Below are positions 24,644-32,827 of a DNA stretch of 32,827 bases, piece by piece. Location: assembly GCA_023667695.1 (NCBI GenBank), contig JAMOZY010000012.1, forward strand, positions 5,061 through 37,887, written 5' to 3'. Position 1 is the stretch's first letter, and every line of letters starts with the position of its first letter. The position numbers were made by a program, and so were the translations under genes. The notes below the pieces were generated by a model. That model had not been told where the DNA came from, did not search any database, and saw only the letters and a list, made by a program, of their open reading frames with translations. Source of the stretch: Clostridium sp. GTDB lineage: Bacteria; Bacillota; Clostridia; Lachnospirales; Lachnospiraceae.

Positions 24644-27283
24644 CTAAGATAATTGAGTCTCTGCTACCTCTGCCGCCTTCGCCAGCGCCTCCGGAATCCC
24701 CGCCGGATTCTTACCGCCAGCCTGTGCCATATTCGGGCGGCCGCCGCCACCGCCGCCAACACAAGGCGCGATTGCCTTAATCAGATTGCCGGCATGGGCG
24801 CCCTGCTTTATAGCGCCATCCGTAGCCATTACAATTAAATTCACTTTTCCTTCCCTGGCAGAGGCAAGTACGACCACACCTTCTCCCAGATTCGTCCTTA
24901 ACTGGTCACCCAGGTCCCGCAGGCCGTTCATATCCACATCTGTCACTTCCGTTGCTAAGAATTTCACTCCCTTTACTTCTACCACCTGACTGGCAACGTC
25001 ACCCAGAGAGTCCTTTGCTAATTTACTCTTCAGGGATTCATTCTCGGCAGACAGCTCCTTCAGCTCTGCCATGATATGGGTTAGTTTATCTGCCAGCGCC
25101 GTGGGCGTTGATTTGACAACCTGTGCCGCCTTCCGGAACTCTGCCTCCATATTCTTATAATATTGGAATACACCTTCTCCGGTCAGTGCCTCGATTCTCC
25201 GTACACCGGCAGCTACACCAGATTCCGAAAGAATCTTAAAGGTCATAATATTGCTGGTATTCGATACATGGGTACCGCCGCAAAGCTCGATGGAAAAATC
25301 ACCCATGGAAACCACCCGGACGGTATCACCGTATTTTTCTCCAAATAATGCCATTGCTCCGGTTTTCTTTGCTTCTTCCAGACCCATTTCCTGCGTAATA
25401 ACCGGCAGAGACGCCTGAATTTCCGCATTCACCATCCCTTCCACTCTGGTGATTTCCTCTGGTGTCATCGGCGAAAAATGAGCAAAATCAAACCGCAGAC
25501 GGTCTGGTGTTACCAGAGAACCCTTCTGCTCTACATGAGAACCCAGCACCGTCTTTAATGCCTTCTGCAGTAAATGGGTGGCGCTATGATTCTTACAGGT
25601 ATTCTCACGACTCTTGGCTCCAACTCTTAATGTAACGGAATCTCCAACCTTGAACATTCCCATTTTTACTATTCCAACATGTCCAACCTTACCGCCCGGA
25701 AGCTTTATGGTCTCCTCTACCTGAAATTCACCATCAGCAGTCGTAATCACACCGGTATCACCCTCCTGACCACCCATGGTCGCATAGAATGGGGTCTGTT
25801 CTACGATAATCGTTCCATGCTGTCCGTCTACGATGGCTTCCACAAGTTCCGTATCCGTCGTCAGAACCGTAATGGTTGACGTTCCTTCTAAGGTATCATA
25901 ACCGATAAATTCCGTCGTAATGGCAGAATCAATCTCATCATATACCGTGGCATCGGCTCCCATATAATTCGTTGTCTTTCTTGCCGTCCTTGCCGTTACC
26001 CGCTGCTCCTCCATCGCCGTCTGGAATCCGGCCTCCTCAACGCCATATCCCTTTTCCTCGAGAATTTCCTTTGTCAAATCCAATGGGAAGCCATAGGTAT
26101 CATATAACTTAAATGCATCTTCTCCGGATAGGGTCTTACTGCCCTGCTTTGCCATCTCCTCTTCCATGGAAGCCAAAATGGAAAGCCCCTGGTCAATCGT
26201 CTTATTAAACTTTGTCTCTTCCTGGGTTAATACATTGAAAATAAATTCCTTCTTTTCATCCAGCTCCGGATATCCATCCTTCGAACCTGCAATCACGGTT
26301 TCACTTAATTTTGCCAGAAACATTCCATCTATGCCTAATAACCGCCCATGTCTGGCTGCCCGACGAATCAGACGCCGGAGAACATAGCCCCGTCCTTCAT
26401 TGGTCGGCATAATACCATCCGAAATCATAAAGGTTGCAGAACGGATATGATCCGTAATCAACCGGATGGAAACATCCTTCGCCTCATCTGACTTGTAAGT
26501 AACATTTGCAAATTCACATACCTTGTCCCGCAAAGTCTGAACCGTATCCACATCAAAAATGGAATCCACATCCTGTACCACAACTGCCAGACGCTCCAAG
26601 CCCATACCGGTATCAATATTTTTCTGAACCAGCTCCGTATAGTTTCCCTTTCCATCATTTTCAAACTGGGTAAATACGTTATTCCATACCTCCATATAAC
26701 GGTCACAGTCACAGCCAACCGTACAGTCCGGTTTTCCACATCCGTATTTCGCACCGCGGTCATAATAGATTTCCGAGCAAGGACCACAAGGACCAGCGCC
26801 ATGCTCCCAGAAATTATCCGCTTTTCCAAACCGGAAAATACGATTCTCCGGAATCCCAATCTTCTTGTGCCAGATTTCAAAGGCTTCCTCATCCTCCAGA
26901 TAAATGGATGGATATAACCGGTCTGCATCGATTCCAAGCACCTCGGTTAAGAACTCCCAGGACCAGGCAATCGCTTCCTCCTTAAAATAATCACCAAAGG
27001 AGAAGTTTCCAAGCATCTCAAAAAATGTTCCATGTCTTGCTGTCTTTCCTACATTCTCAATATCTCCGGTACGGATACACTTCTGGCAGGTAGTAACCCG
27101 TCTTCTCGGCGGAATCTCCTGTCCGGTAAAATAAGGCTTTAATGGTGCCATACCGGAATTAATCAACAGCAAGCTGTTATCATTATGCGGAATCAATGAG
27201 AAGCTTTTCATTTTCAAATGATTCTTGCTTTCAAAAAATTCCAGAAACATTTTTCTCAATTCATTTACGCCATAGCTCTTCAC
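24644..27283 (-). CDS. alaS: Alanine--tRNA ligase
   Basis: This 879-residue protein charges tRNA-Ala. The class II catalytic domain starts near VNELRKMFLEFF, with TTCQKCIRTGDIENVG and the RHGTFFEMLGNFSFG motif 2 region. The editing domain has NHSATHLL and CGGTHVSNT zinc/editing motifs, and the C-terminal region ends with the Gly-rich GGGGGGRPNMAQAGGK typical of AlaRS. The start is GTG 27283 with AGGAGG eight bases before it. The gap to the preceding small gene is only 33 bases, so there is no room for a T-box leader and alaS is probably read from the his transcript or an internal promoter. Confidence 0.98.
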   Translation of the reverse strand: MKSYGVNELRKMFLEFFESKNHLKMKSFSLIPHNDNSLLLINSGMAPLKPYFTGQEIPPRRRVTTCQKCIRTGDIENVGKTARHGTFFEMLGNFSFGDYFKEEAIAWSWEFLTEVLGIDADRLYPSIYLEDEEAFEIWHKKIGIPENRIFRFGKADNFWEHGAGPCGPCSEIYYDRGAKYGCGKPDCTVGCDCDRYMEVWNNVFTQFENDGKGNYTELVQKNIDTGMGLERLAVVVQDVDSIFDVDTVQTLRDKVCEFANVTYKSDEAKDVSIRLITDHIRSATFMISDGIMPTNEGRGYVLRRLIRRAARHGRLLGIDGMFLAKLSETVIAGSKDGYPELDEKKEFIFNVLTQEETKFNKTIDQGLSILASMEEEMAKQGSKTLSGEDAFKLYDTYGFPLDLTKEILEEKGYGVEEAGFQTAMEEQRVTARTARKTTNYMGADATVYDEIDSAITTEFIGYDTLEGTSTITVLTTDTELVEAIVDGQHGTIIVEQTPFYATMGGQEGDTGVITTADGEFQVEETIKLPGGKVGHVGIVKMGMFKVGDSVTLRVGAKSRENTCKNHSATHLLQKALKTVLGSHVEQKGSLVTPDRLRFDFAHFSPMTPEEITRVEGMVNAEIQASLPVITQEMGLEEAKKTGAMALFGEKYGDTVRVVSMGDFSIELCGGTHVSNTSNIMTFKILSESGVAAGVRRIEALTGEGVFQYYKNMEAEFRKAAQVVKSTPTALADKLTHIMAELKELSAENESLKSKLAKDSLGDVASQVVEVKGVKFLATEVTDVDMNGLRDLGDQLRTNLGEGVVVLASAREGKVNLIVMATDGAIKQGAHAGNLIKAIAPCVGGGGGGRPNMAQAGGKNPAGIPEALAKAAEVAETQLS

Positions 27284-27316
27284 GTTCTTATCCTCCTGCT
27301 ACAAGGTTCCCGCCGC

Positions 27317-27475
27317 TTACTGCTCGGAAGCGGTATTCTGATTTTCTTTCTTTTTATTTACTGCCTTTCGTATACCCGCGCCGGCAAAAATCGCAGCAAC
27401 GATAATCGCCCCTAATACAACTGCCTTCACCAGATACTGTACCATCTCTGTTGCAAATAAATCCCATCCTGCCAT
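27317..27475 (-). CDS. Small single-pass membrane protein (52 residues), unknown function
   Basis: A 52-codon gene begins ATG at 27475, preceded by AAGGAGG, and stops at 27317. The protein has a short polar start (MAGWDLFATEMVQ), one hydrophobic helix at about 14-35 (AVVLGAIIVAAIFAGAG) and a basic then polar C-terminal tail (RKAVNKKKENQNTASEQ). The positive residues after the helix suggest a cytoplasmic tail. It starts 19 bases after the HisIE stop and ends 33 bases before alaS, so it belongs to the same tightly packed unit. I do not recognise the family. The strong ribosome site, clean helix and spacing support a real gene. Confidence 0.75.
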   Translation of the reverse strand: MAGWDLFATEMVQYLVKAVVLGAIIVAAIFAGAGIRKAVNKKKENQNTASEQ

Positions 27476-27494
27476 AATAAATTCCTCCTTTTCA

Positions 27495-28745
27495 TTAACG
27501 GCGTTCCGCCAGTTCTCTTGTAATATCTTCCCATGTCAGGTCCCGTTCTACCATCAGTACCATAACGTGATATAAAAAATCCGATATTTCGTACTTCAAT
27601 TCCTCCGCATCCGGGTTTTTCGCGGCAATCACGATTTCCGTTGCCTCTTCGCCTACCTTTTTCAGAATCTTATCGATACCCTTATCAAATAAATAATTGG
27701 TATAAGAGCCTTCCTTCGGATTCCGCTTCCGCTCTGCAATAACCGCATAATCTTCTTTTAATATCGTTAACGGATTCTCGTCTTTATACTCTTTTTTTAC
27801 TAAATCCTGAAAGAAACAGGAATAGCTTCCCGTATGGCAGGCAGCGCCTATCTGTTCCACCTTGGCAAGAATCGTATCATTATCACAGTCCAGATGTAAG
27901 GCCTTTACATACTGGTAATGACCGGAGGTTTCTCCCTTCCGCCATAGTTCCTGCCGGCTGCGGCTGTAGTAGGTCATCTGTCCGGTTTCGATAGTCTTAT
28001 TATAAGCCTCTTCATTCATATATGCCAGCATCAAAACTACATTGGTCCTGTAATCCTGTACCACTACCGGAATCAGACCGTCTCCATTTAGCTGAAAGGC
28101 TGAAAATGGAATCGCAGAAGCAAAGGTATTGACGGATATTCCCATTTCCTTTAATATCTGCTTCATCTCCGTTGCACGAAGTCCGGCTTCTGCAGAAATG
28201 ATAATTCCGCCTGCCCCGGTTTCCCTGATATAAGCTCCAAGTGCTTCCATATCTTCCACCGGGTCCGGTATCGGAAGCATCACCGGAAGAGAACTGCGCT
28301 TACAAAATTCCTTCTGCCAGTCAGAGCTTTTTTCCAACCGTTCCGTATCTGTCAGATAAATCTGCCCATATCCATATTCCTTTGCATCTGCCGTATAAGC
28401 TTCCATATCCGCTATGTTCATTTCCGGCGTAGCAGCTACCACACAGGATACCTTTTCGGAACCAAAGCGCCCCAGAACCTCCTTCCGCACTTCCTCTTTG
28501 GATGTGAACAGACAGACCGAGGCGGCCCCGGCATATAGTACCTTTTTTACATCTTCAAACCGTTCCGGCGATATTCTCACGCTCAGCGGAACATCTACCG
28601 TTCTTGTAATCTCCTTGATAATTTCCAAATCTGACTCCGCTTTATAAAGCATATGCAGCTCATCCACACCTGCATGTCCCAGCTCCACTGCACGTTCCAA
28701 TGGGTTTGCCGAATCGATTAAGGATATAATCTTCATGTAATCCAT
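27495..28745 (-). CDS. hisIE: HisF-like domain fused to HisI-HisE (bifunctional HisIE)
   Basis: This 416-residue protein has three parts. Residues 1-206 resemble a HisA/HisF barrel: IISLID with D11 at the catalytic position, AGVDELHML, and VVAAT where HisF has its second catalytic Asp, here T106. Both phosphate-binding Gly loops are replaced. Residues 213-311 are HisI, phosphoribosyl-AMP cyclohydrolase, with D286, D288 and D290 for magnesium and C287, C303 and C310 for zinc. Residues about 326-416 are HisE, phosphoribosyl-ATP pyrophosphatase, with KKVGEEATE and YEISDFLYH. So steps 2 and 3 of histidine synthesis should be active while the barrel looks degenerate. AAGGAGG is five bases before ATG 28745, ten bases after hisB. 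Confidence 0.9.
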   Translation of the reverse strand: MDYMKIISLIDSANPLERAVELGHAGVDELHMLYKAESDLEIIKEITRTVDVPLSVRISPERFEDVKKVLYAGAASVCLFTSKEEVRKEVLGRFGSEKVSCVVAATPEMNIADMEAYTADAKEYGYGQIYLTDTERLEKSSDWQKEFCKRSSLPVMLPIPDPVEDMEALGAYIRETGAGGIIISAEAGLRATEMKQILKEMGISVNTFASAIPFSAFQLNGDGLIPVVVQDYRTNVVLMLAYMNEEAYNKTIETGQMTYYSRSRQELWRKGETSGHYQYVKALHLDCDNDTILAKVEQIGAACHTGSYSCFFQDLVKKEYKDENPLTILKEDYAVIAERKRNPKEGSYTNYLFDKGIDKILKKVGEEATEIVIAAKNPDAEELKYEISDFLYHVMVLMVERDLTWEDITRELAERR

Positions 28746-28755
28746 CCTTACCTCC

Positions 28756-29346
28756 TTATATGCTGCCCTTGGTAGACAACACATCATTGATTCTGATATC
28801 GTAGGAAGACGCCTCATCCAGTGCTTTTGCAAATGCCTTAAAGGTGGCTTCTATTATGTGATGATTGTTACTGCCATGTATCTGCTTCAAATGCAGGTTC
28901 ATACCTGCCGCATAAGAAATGGCATAGAAAAACTCCCGTACCATCTCGGTATCAAAATATCCCACCTGGTCCACCGTAAAGGTTTCATCAAAGACCAGAT
29001 AGGGCCGTCCGCTTAAATCAATGGCACAAAGCACCAGAGTTTCATCCATGGGCAGCATAATAGAGCCATACCGCTTGATTCCCTTCTTATCGCCCAGGGC
29101 TTTTCGAATCGCCATACCCAGTGCAATACCGGTATCCTCAATGGTATGATGGGAATCCACATATAAATCTCCCTTTACGGAAGCATTCAAATCAAACAAT
29201 CCATGCTTTGCAAAGCTGTTTAACATATGGTCCAGAAAACCAATTCCGGTATCAATGGTGGTTTCTCCGGTTCCGTCCATATTTAATTCAATCTTAATTT
29301 CTGTTTCATTGGTCTTACGGCTGACGGTTGATTTTCGATTTGCCAT
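28756..29346 (-). CDS. hisB: Imidazoleglycerol-phosphate dehydratase
   Basis: This 196-residue enzyme carries out step 7 of histidine synthesis, dehydrating imidazoleglycerol phosphate to imidazole-acetol phosphate. The family motifs are IGFLDHML near 50, [14 protein letters not shown] near 75, and [16 protein letters not shown] near 165, with the paired His residues that bind manganese. ATG 29346 is preferred with GGGAGG six bases upstream. This is the single-function dehydratase, without the phosphatase half found in E. coli HisB. This explains the need for a separate PHP phosphatase. Confidence 0.97.
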   Translation of the reverse strand: MANRKSTVSRKTNETEIKIELNMDGTGETTIDTGIGFLDHMLNSFAKHGLFDLNASVKGDLYVDSHHTIEDTGIALGMAIRKALGDKKGIKRYGSIMLPMDETLVLCAIDLSGRPYLVFDETFTVDQVGYFDTEMVREFFYAISYAAGMNLHLKQIHGSNNHHIIEATFKAFAKALDEASSYDIRINDVLSTKGSI

Positions 29347-29427
29347 AATCATCCTCCCTTTATTCTCGATTCCTGTCCTATCAGAATCCACTGATTTCCT
29401 GCTCTGTCTCTGCTTTCCTCCAAAAAA

Positions 29428-30720
29428 TCACTTCTCAAATCTTACACGAATGGAATTCGCATGGGCCGTTAACTGTTCGGCTTCTGCAAAGGCAATGATG
29501 TCCTGATGGATTGGCTCCAAAGCCTCTTTCGAATAATAAATGATACTGGACTTCTTAATAAAATCATCCACTCCTAACGGCGAGAAGAATTTCGCCGTTC
29601 CATTGGTCGGCAATACATGATTCGGGCCGGCAAAATAATCACCCAATGGCTCTGAGCTGTATTCTCCAAGGAAGATAGCTCCGGCATTCTGCACCTTTGT
29701 CATGATTTCAAAGGGATTTTTCGTCACAATCTCTAAATGCTCGGAAGCAATCTGATTGACTGCGTTCAAAGCATCCTCCATATTCTCTGCAACCAGAATA
29801 TATCCAAAATTCTCTAAGGATTTTCGAATAATATCCTTTCGGGATAGCTGTTCTGTAAACTTGTCTACTTCTATGGAAACCTGCTTTGCTAACGCTTCGC
29901 TGGTGGTTACCAGAATCGCGCTTGCCAGCTCATCATGCTCTGCCTGGGACAATAAATCCGCCGCCACATATCGCGGATTAGCCGTTTCATCTGCCAGAAC
30001 CAGAATCTCACTTGGCCCGGCTATGGAATCAATCCCAACGAATCCATTTACCGCTTTTTTTGCCAAAGCAACAAAGATGTTACCAGGACCTACGATTTTA
30101 TCCACAGCCGGAACCGTCTGGGTTCCGTATGCCATGGCAGCAATTGCCTGAGCGCCGCCAATCTTATAAATAGCGTCTACACCGGCTTCACAAGCAGCAA
30201 CTAACGTAGTGGCGCATACCTGCCCCTCTGCATTGCAAGGCGTCGTCATAATGATGCTTCCGACTCCTGCCACCTTTGCCGGTACAATATTCATCAATAC
30301 CGAGGATGGATAAACGGCTTTTCCACCAGGCACATACACGCCCACCCGGCTCAATGCCGTAATCTTCTGTCCTAACATGGTCCCGTTTGGCTTGGAATCA
30401 AACCAGCTATACTGCTTCTGCTTTTCATGATACTCCCGGATATTCACCAGTGACTTTCGGATTACCGCTAATAATTCCGGTGCAACCGCCTGATAAGCAG
30501 CATCGATTTCCTCCTGTGTGACCAAAAGCGTATCCCCAGTCAGCCTTGCATGGTCGAACTTCTCTGTATATGCCAGTACCGCCTCATCTCCATTCTTTGC
30601 CACATCATCTACGATGCTCTGAACGGTTTCCACATAAGAACCATAATGGTCGGGACTTCGTTTTAGCAAATCACTTAATATATTATTCTTTGTCTCTTCT
30701 GTTAATCTTACCTGACGCAT
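29428..30720 (-). CDS. hisD: Histidinol dehydrogenase
   Basis: This 430-residue zinc enzyme oxidises L-histidinol twice with NAD to give histidine. Conserved regions include GVYVPGGKAVYPSSVLMN near 128, KIVGPGNIFVALAK near 215, IAGPSEILV, LLSQAEHDELASAI (zinc ligands Gln and His), SEHLEIV near 327, and FAGPNHVLPTNGTAKF. The length suits the family. AAGGAGGAGG before ATG 30720 lies inside the end of hisG. Only one base separates the two genes, so translation is probably coupled. Confidence 0.97.
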   Translation of the reverse strand: MRQVRLTEETKNNILSDLLKRSPDHYGSYVETVQSIVDDVAKNGDEAVLAYTEKFDHARLTGDTLLVTQEEIDAAYQAVAPELLAVIRKSLVNIREYHEKQKQYSWFDSKPNGTMLGQKITALSRVGVYVPGGKAVYPSSVLMNIVPAKVAGVGSIIMTTPCNAEGQVCATTLVAACEAGVDAIYKIGGAQAIAAMAYGTQTVPAVDKIVGPGNIFVALAKKAVNGFVGIDSIAGPSEILVLADETANPRYVAADLLSQAEHDELASAILVTTSEALAKQVSIEVDKFTEQLSRKDIIRKSLENFGYILVAENMEDALNAVNQIASEHLEIVTKNPFEIMTKVQNAGAIFLGEYSSEPLGDYFAGPNHVLPTNGTAKFFSPLGVDDFIKKSSIIYYSKEALEPIHQDIIAFAEAEQLTAHANSIRVRFEK

Positions 30721-30721
30721 A

Positions 30722-31384
30722 TTATGCCTCCTCCTTATCGGATGCCCTTGTAATCAGTTCATTTAAGCGATTCAGCAATTCCCGGATACGGGTATGCTCC
30801 ATTTTCAGGCTTACCTGATTTACCACAATCCGAGCTGACAAATCACAGATTTCTTCTATGACCTCCAATCCATTTTCCCGCAGAGTCGTACCGGTTTCCA
30901 CAATATCCACGATTACCTCGGACAGCCCTACGATGGGTGCCAGCTCTACCGAACCATTCAGCTTCACAATCTCTACGGTCTGATTTTTCTGATTCTGAAA
31001 ATAATCCTTTGCTATATTGGGATATTTGGTCGCCACACGAATGATTTCATTTCGCTGCAGCCGCTCTCTGGCGGACGCCGGACCACATACACACATCCGG
31101 CATTTTCCCAGATTCAAATCCATGACTTCATATAGATTTCTTCCTTCCTCTAATATGGTATCTCTTCCTACCACGCCAATGTCCGCTGCTCCGTATTCTA
31201 CATAGGTGGGTACATCCGAAGCCTTGGACAGAAAAAACTTCACCTTTAATTCATCATTCACAAACAGCAGCTTTCGGGTATCCGGGTCCTTCATTTCCTC
31301 ACAGGTAATCCCTACCTGCTCCAACAGCCCTAAGGTCTGCTTTGCCAAACGCCCTTTTGCCAGGGCAAATGTTAAATATCTCAT
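30722..31384 (-). CDS. hisG: ATP phosphoribosyltransferase, short form (catalytic subunit)
   Basis: This 220-residue enzyme begins histidine synthesis by joining ATP and PRPP. It starts MRYLTFALAKGRLAKQTL and contains DIGVVGRDTI and the PRPP-binding stretch EVIVDIVETGTTLRENGL near 160. It lacks the C-terminal regulatory domain of the long form, so it should need HisZ, encoded just upstream, as regulatory subunit. A GAGG ribosome site stands nine bases before ATG 31384, and 11 bases separate it from hisZ. Confidence 0.96.
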   Translation of the reverse strand: MRYLTFALAKGRLAKQTLGLLEQVGITCEEMKDPDTRKLLFVNDELKVKFFLSKASDVPTYVEYGAADIGVVGRDTILEEGRNLYEVMDLNLGKCRMCVCGPASARERLQRNEIIRVATKYPNIAKDYFQNQKNQTVEIVKLNGSVELAPIVGLSEVIVDIVETGTTLRENGLEVIEEICDLSARIVVNQVSLKMEHTRIRELLNRLNELITRASDKEEA

Positions 31385-31395
31385 GCTTTTATCCT

Positions 31396-32613
31396 CTATT
31401 TTAATGTTCTGTTATCCTCACTGCCATCTTCCCGAATATAAATCAATGTCTCAAAATGCTCCTTTTCGGCATAAACCATATAATCCTCTAAGGTCCTTTT
31501 TGCAGACATCCGGATTAATTCTACCTTCTTCCCGCTCCGCCGCATCTGACAGCCCAGTTCAATCGCCTTCTGCTGCCATTCCTGATGATAGAGAAGCACA
31601 GCTTCTTTTTCTTCTATGCGGACTGGTATGTTCTGCCGGTCAATGGCCTTCATCAGCTCATCGATAACAAAAGCAAATCCAATGGCAGGTGCATCCTTGC
31701 CAAACTGCTTTAACAGGGCATTATAACGCCCGCCCCGGACCACAGCATCTCCGGTTCCGTAGGTATAGCCCTTAAACAGAATTCCGGTATAGTATTTATA
31801 ATCACTCAGCATACTCAAATCAAAGCTTACCTGTTCTTCACAATGATAATAGGACAAGGCATGATACACCTTCTCTAACCGGCTGATTGCAGTCTGGGAC
31901 CGCTGATTCTGAACCAGCTTCTTTGCCTGCTCTAACATCTCCGGACCACCGAACAGTTGGTCAAAGGAGGTTAAAATCTGCTTCATATGACCGGAAATCT
32001 CTAAGTGCTTCACATATTCCTGTAAGCCGAAAAAGTTCTTATTCATGATGTATTCCCGGATGGTAATCTCCTGGTCCTCATCCAGACCGGCTTCTTCTAT
32101 CACACCCTTGAAGAATTCGATTTCTCCAACCTCAATCTGAAATTCCTTCAATCCGACTGCCTGAAAACAATCTACCACTGTGGCAAGCAGCTCCGCATCT
32201 GCTGCCGAGCTGTCATCATTGACGAACTCCACCCCAAGCTGGGTCACTTCACACAGCTTTCCCTGATGGCTGACCTTATTACTATAGGTATTCCCTTCAT
32301 AACATAATCGAATGGGAAGTTCTTCATTTTCATAATACTTGGCAACGCAGCGCGCAATGCTTGGCGTAATATCCGGCCGGAGGACTAAGGTATTATTCTC
32401 CCGGTCAAACAGCTTGAACATCTCATTGGAAGGAGCAGAACCCTTGTCCTTACTGAAAATATCGAAATATTCAAAGGTCGGGGTTTGAATATCATGATAA
32501 CTGTATAACTCCAATACATGGTGAAGCTCTTCCATTACCTTCCGTTTTCTCTTGTACTCGTTATCATAAATGTCGCGTACCCCGTCCGGTGTATGTAATA
32601 GCTTCTCTTTCAT
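31396..32613 (-). CDS. hisZ: ATP phosphoribosyltransferase regulatory subunit HisZ
   Basis: This 405-residue protein resembles the catalytic core of histidyl-tRNA synthetase (class II fold) but serves as the regulatory partner of short HisG. Class II motifs are visible: TPDGVRDIY near the N-terminus, FDRENNTLVLRPDITPSIARCVAKYY near 80, and SMLSDYKYYTGILFKGYTYG near 270. Pairing with a short HisG makes HisZ more likely than HisS, and the C-terminus lacks a clear anticodon-binding domain. AAGGAG lies seven bases before ATG 32613. The ATG at 32631 would put this ribosome site inside the gene. It is the first gene of the his unit, after a repeat region. Confidence 0.93.
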   Translation of the reverse strand: MKEKLLHTPDGVRDIYDNEYKRKRKVMEELHHVLELYSYHDIQTPTFEYFDIFSKDKGSAPSNEMFKLFDRENNTLVLRPDITPSIARCVAKYYENEELPIRLCYEGNTYSNKVSHQGKLCEVTQLGVEFVNDDSSAADAELLATVVDCFQAVGLKEFQIEVGEIEFFKGVIEEAGLDEDQEITIREYIMNKNFFGLQEYVKHLEISGHMKQILTSFDQLFGGPEMLEQAKKLVQNQRSQTAISRLEKVYHALSYYHCEEQVSFDLSMLSDYKYYTGILFKGYTYGTGDAVVRGGRYNALLKQFGKDAPAIGFAFVIDELMKAIDRQNIPVRIEEKEAVLLYHQEWQQKAIELGCQMRRSGKKVELIRMSAKRTLEDYMVYAEKEHFETLIYIREDGSEDNRTLK

Positions 32614-32643
32614 CCATGTTCTCCTTGTCATTAATTTTACCGT

Positions 32644-32716
32644 CCGACAAATCTGCCTGCTAGCAGGCTTTTTGCCCTCTTCTTCCTTCGCAGTGCTTAC
32701 TCGGCAAACCTCCGGT
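32644..32716. repeat. 73-bp repeat copy 1 (right edge)
   Basis: This copy matches 32755-32827 over 73 bases with two differences. It contains the palindrome GCCTGCTAGCAGGC followed by TTTTT. The repeat period is 111 bp, a multiple of three. It lies about 30 bases before the hisZ start, in the upstream leader region of the his unit. Confidence 0.9.
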
Positions 32717-32754
32717 TTCCCTCGTCGCGGGCTTGCGCCCTATCTCGCTGTAAA

Positions 32755-32827
32755 CCGACAAATCCGCCTGCAAGCAGGCTTTTTGCCCTCTTCTTCCTTC
32801 GCAGTGCTTACTCGGCAAACCTCCGGT
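32755..32827. repeat. 73-bp repeat copy 2 (right edge)
   Basis: This is the second copy, with the palindrome GCCTGCAAGCAGGC and the same TTTTT after it. It ends at the last base of the window, so the array may continue. Between the copies (32717-32754) lies a GC-rich spacer. Confidence 0.9.

Noticed and set aside
27284-27316. T-box riboswitch before alaS
   Set aside because: The gap is only 33 bases and contains just the ribosome site. There is no leader structure.
32660-32827. Minus-strand open frame through the right repeat as a gene
   Set aside because: It runs off the window, is made of repeat units and has no start within view. It is reported as a repeat property instead.
1-32827. CRISPR array, tRNA, rRNA or mobile-element genes
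   Set aside because: The repeats have only two copies each with long spacers, no cloverleaf or rRNA-like sequence was seen, and XerD is in its usual chromosomal setting.
1-32827. A new defence or multi-gene system
   Set aside because: Almost every gene belongs to a known housekeeping family. The unusual items are single-gene or repeat features and do not form a linked system.

Overview
The window looks like chromosomal DNA from an endospore-lineage Clostridia bacterium, most likely a Lachnospiraceae member. The indications are AGGAGG-type ribosome sites before most genes, a Gram-positive LexA box at recA, sporulation-family genes (spoIIM, ylbJ, a SpoVB-like flippase), RNase Y, a short HisG with HisZ, and moderate GC content. 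No rRNA, tRNA, transposase, phage module or CRISPR array was seen. Most of the window is housekeeping DNA, and I found no convincing new multi-gene system.

Layout. Positions 1-240 hold two copies of a 64-bp direct repeat. They are followed by a PHP-family histidinol phosphatase (+). A cysteine desulfurase (-) and a SpoVB-like flippase (+) diverge from a shared intergenic region. From 7.8 to 4.0 kb (-) runs a three-gene ABC cluster resembling GldA/GldF/GldG, whose last protein has very acidic repetitive ends. From 14.8 to 7.9 kb (-) lie recA-recX, rny, a NUDIX ADP-ribose pyrophosphatase, spoIIM, xerD and an M16 peptidase. tmcAL and ylbJ (+) meet a minus-strand group end to end: recG, a membrane-anchored GH5 cellulase, rsmD, coaD and a coiled-coil protein. 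rpsU has its own promoter and terminator at 23 kb.

From 32.6 to 23.3 kb (-) there is a tightly spaced series: hisZ, hisG, hisD, hisB, a three-domain HisF-like/HisI/HisE protein, an unlisted 52-residue membrane protein, alaS and a CapA-like protein. It covers the first steps of histidine synthesis (HisZG, then HisE/HisI), step 7 (HisB) and the last oxidation (HisD). hisA, hisF, hisH and hisC are not in the window. The phosphatase that would act between HisC and HisD is the hisJ-type gene about 30 kb away at the other end. The window ends in two copies of a 73-bp repeat with a 111-bp period.

The most interesting items are the degenerate HisF-like barrel fused to HisIE, the small membrane protein gene before alaS, the GH5 gene set between recG and rsmD, the period-111 repeat that stays open in one frame, and the repeat tail of the GldG-like gene that continues past its stop in another frame.
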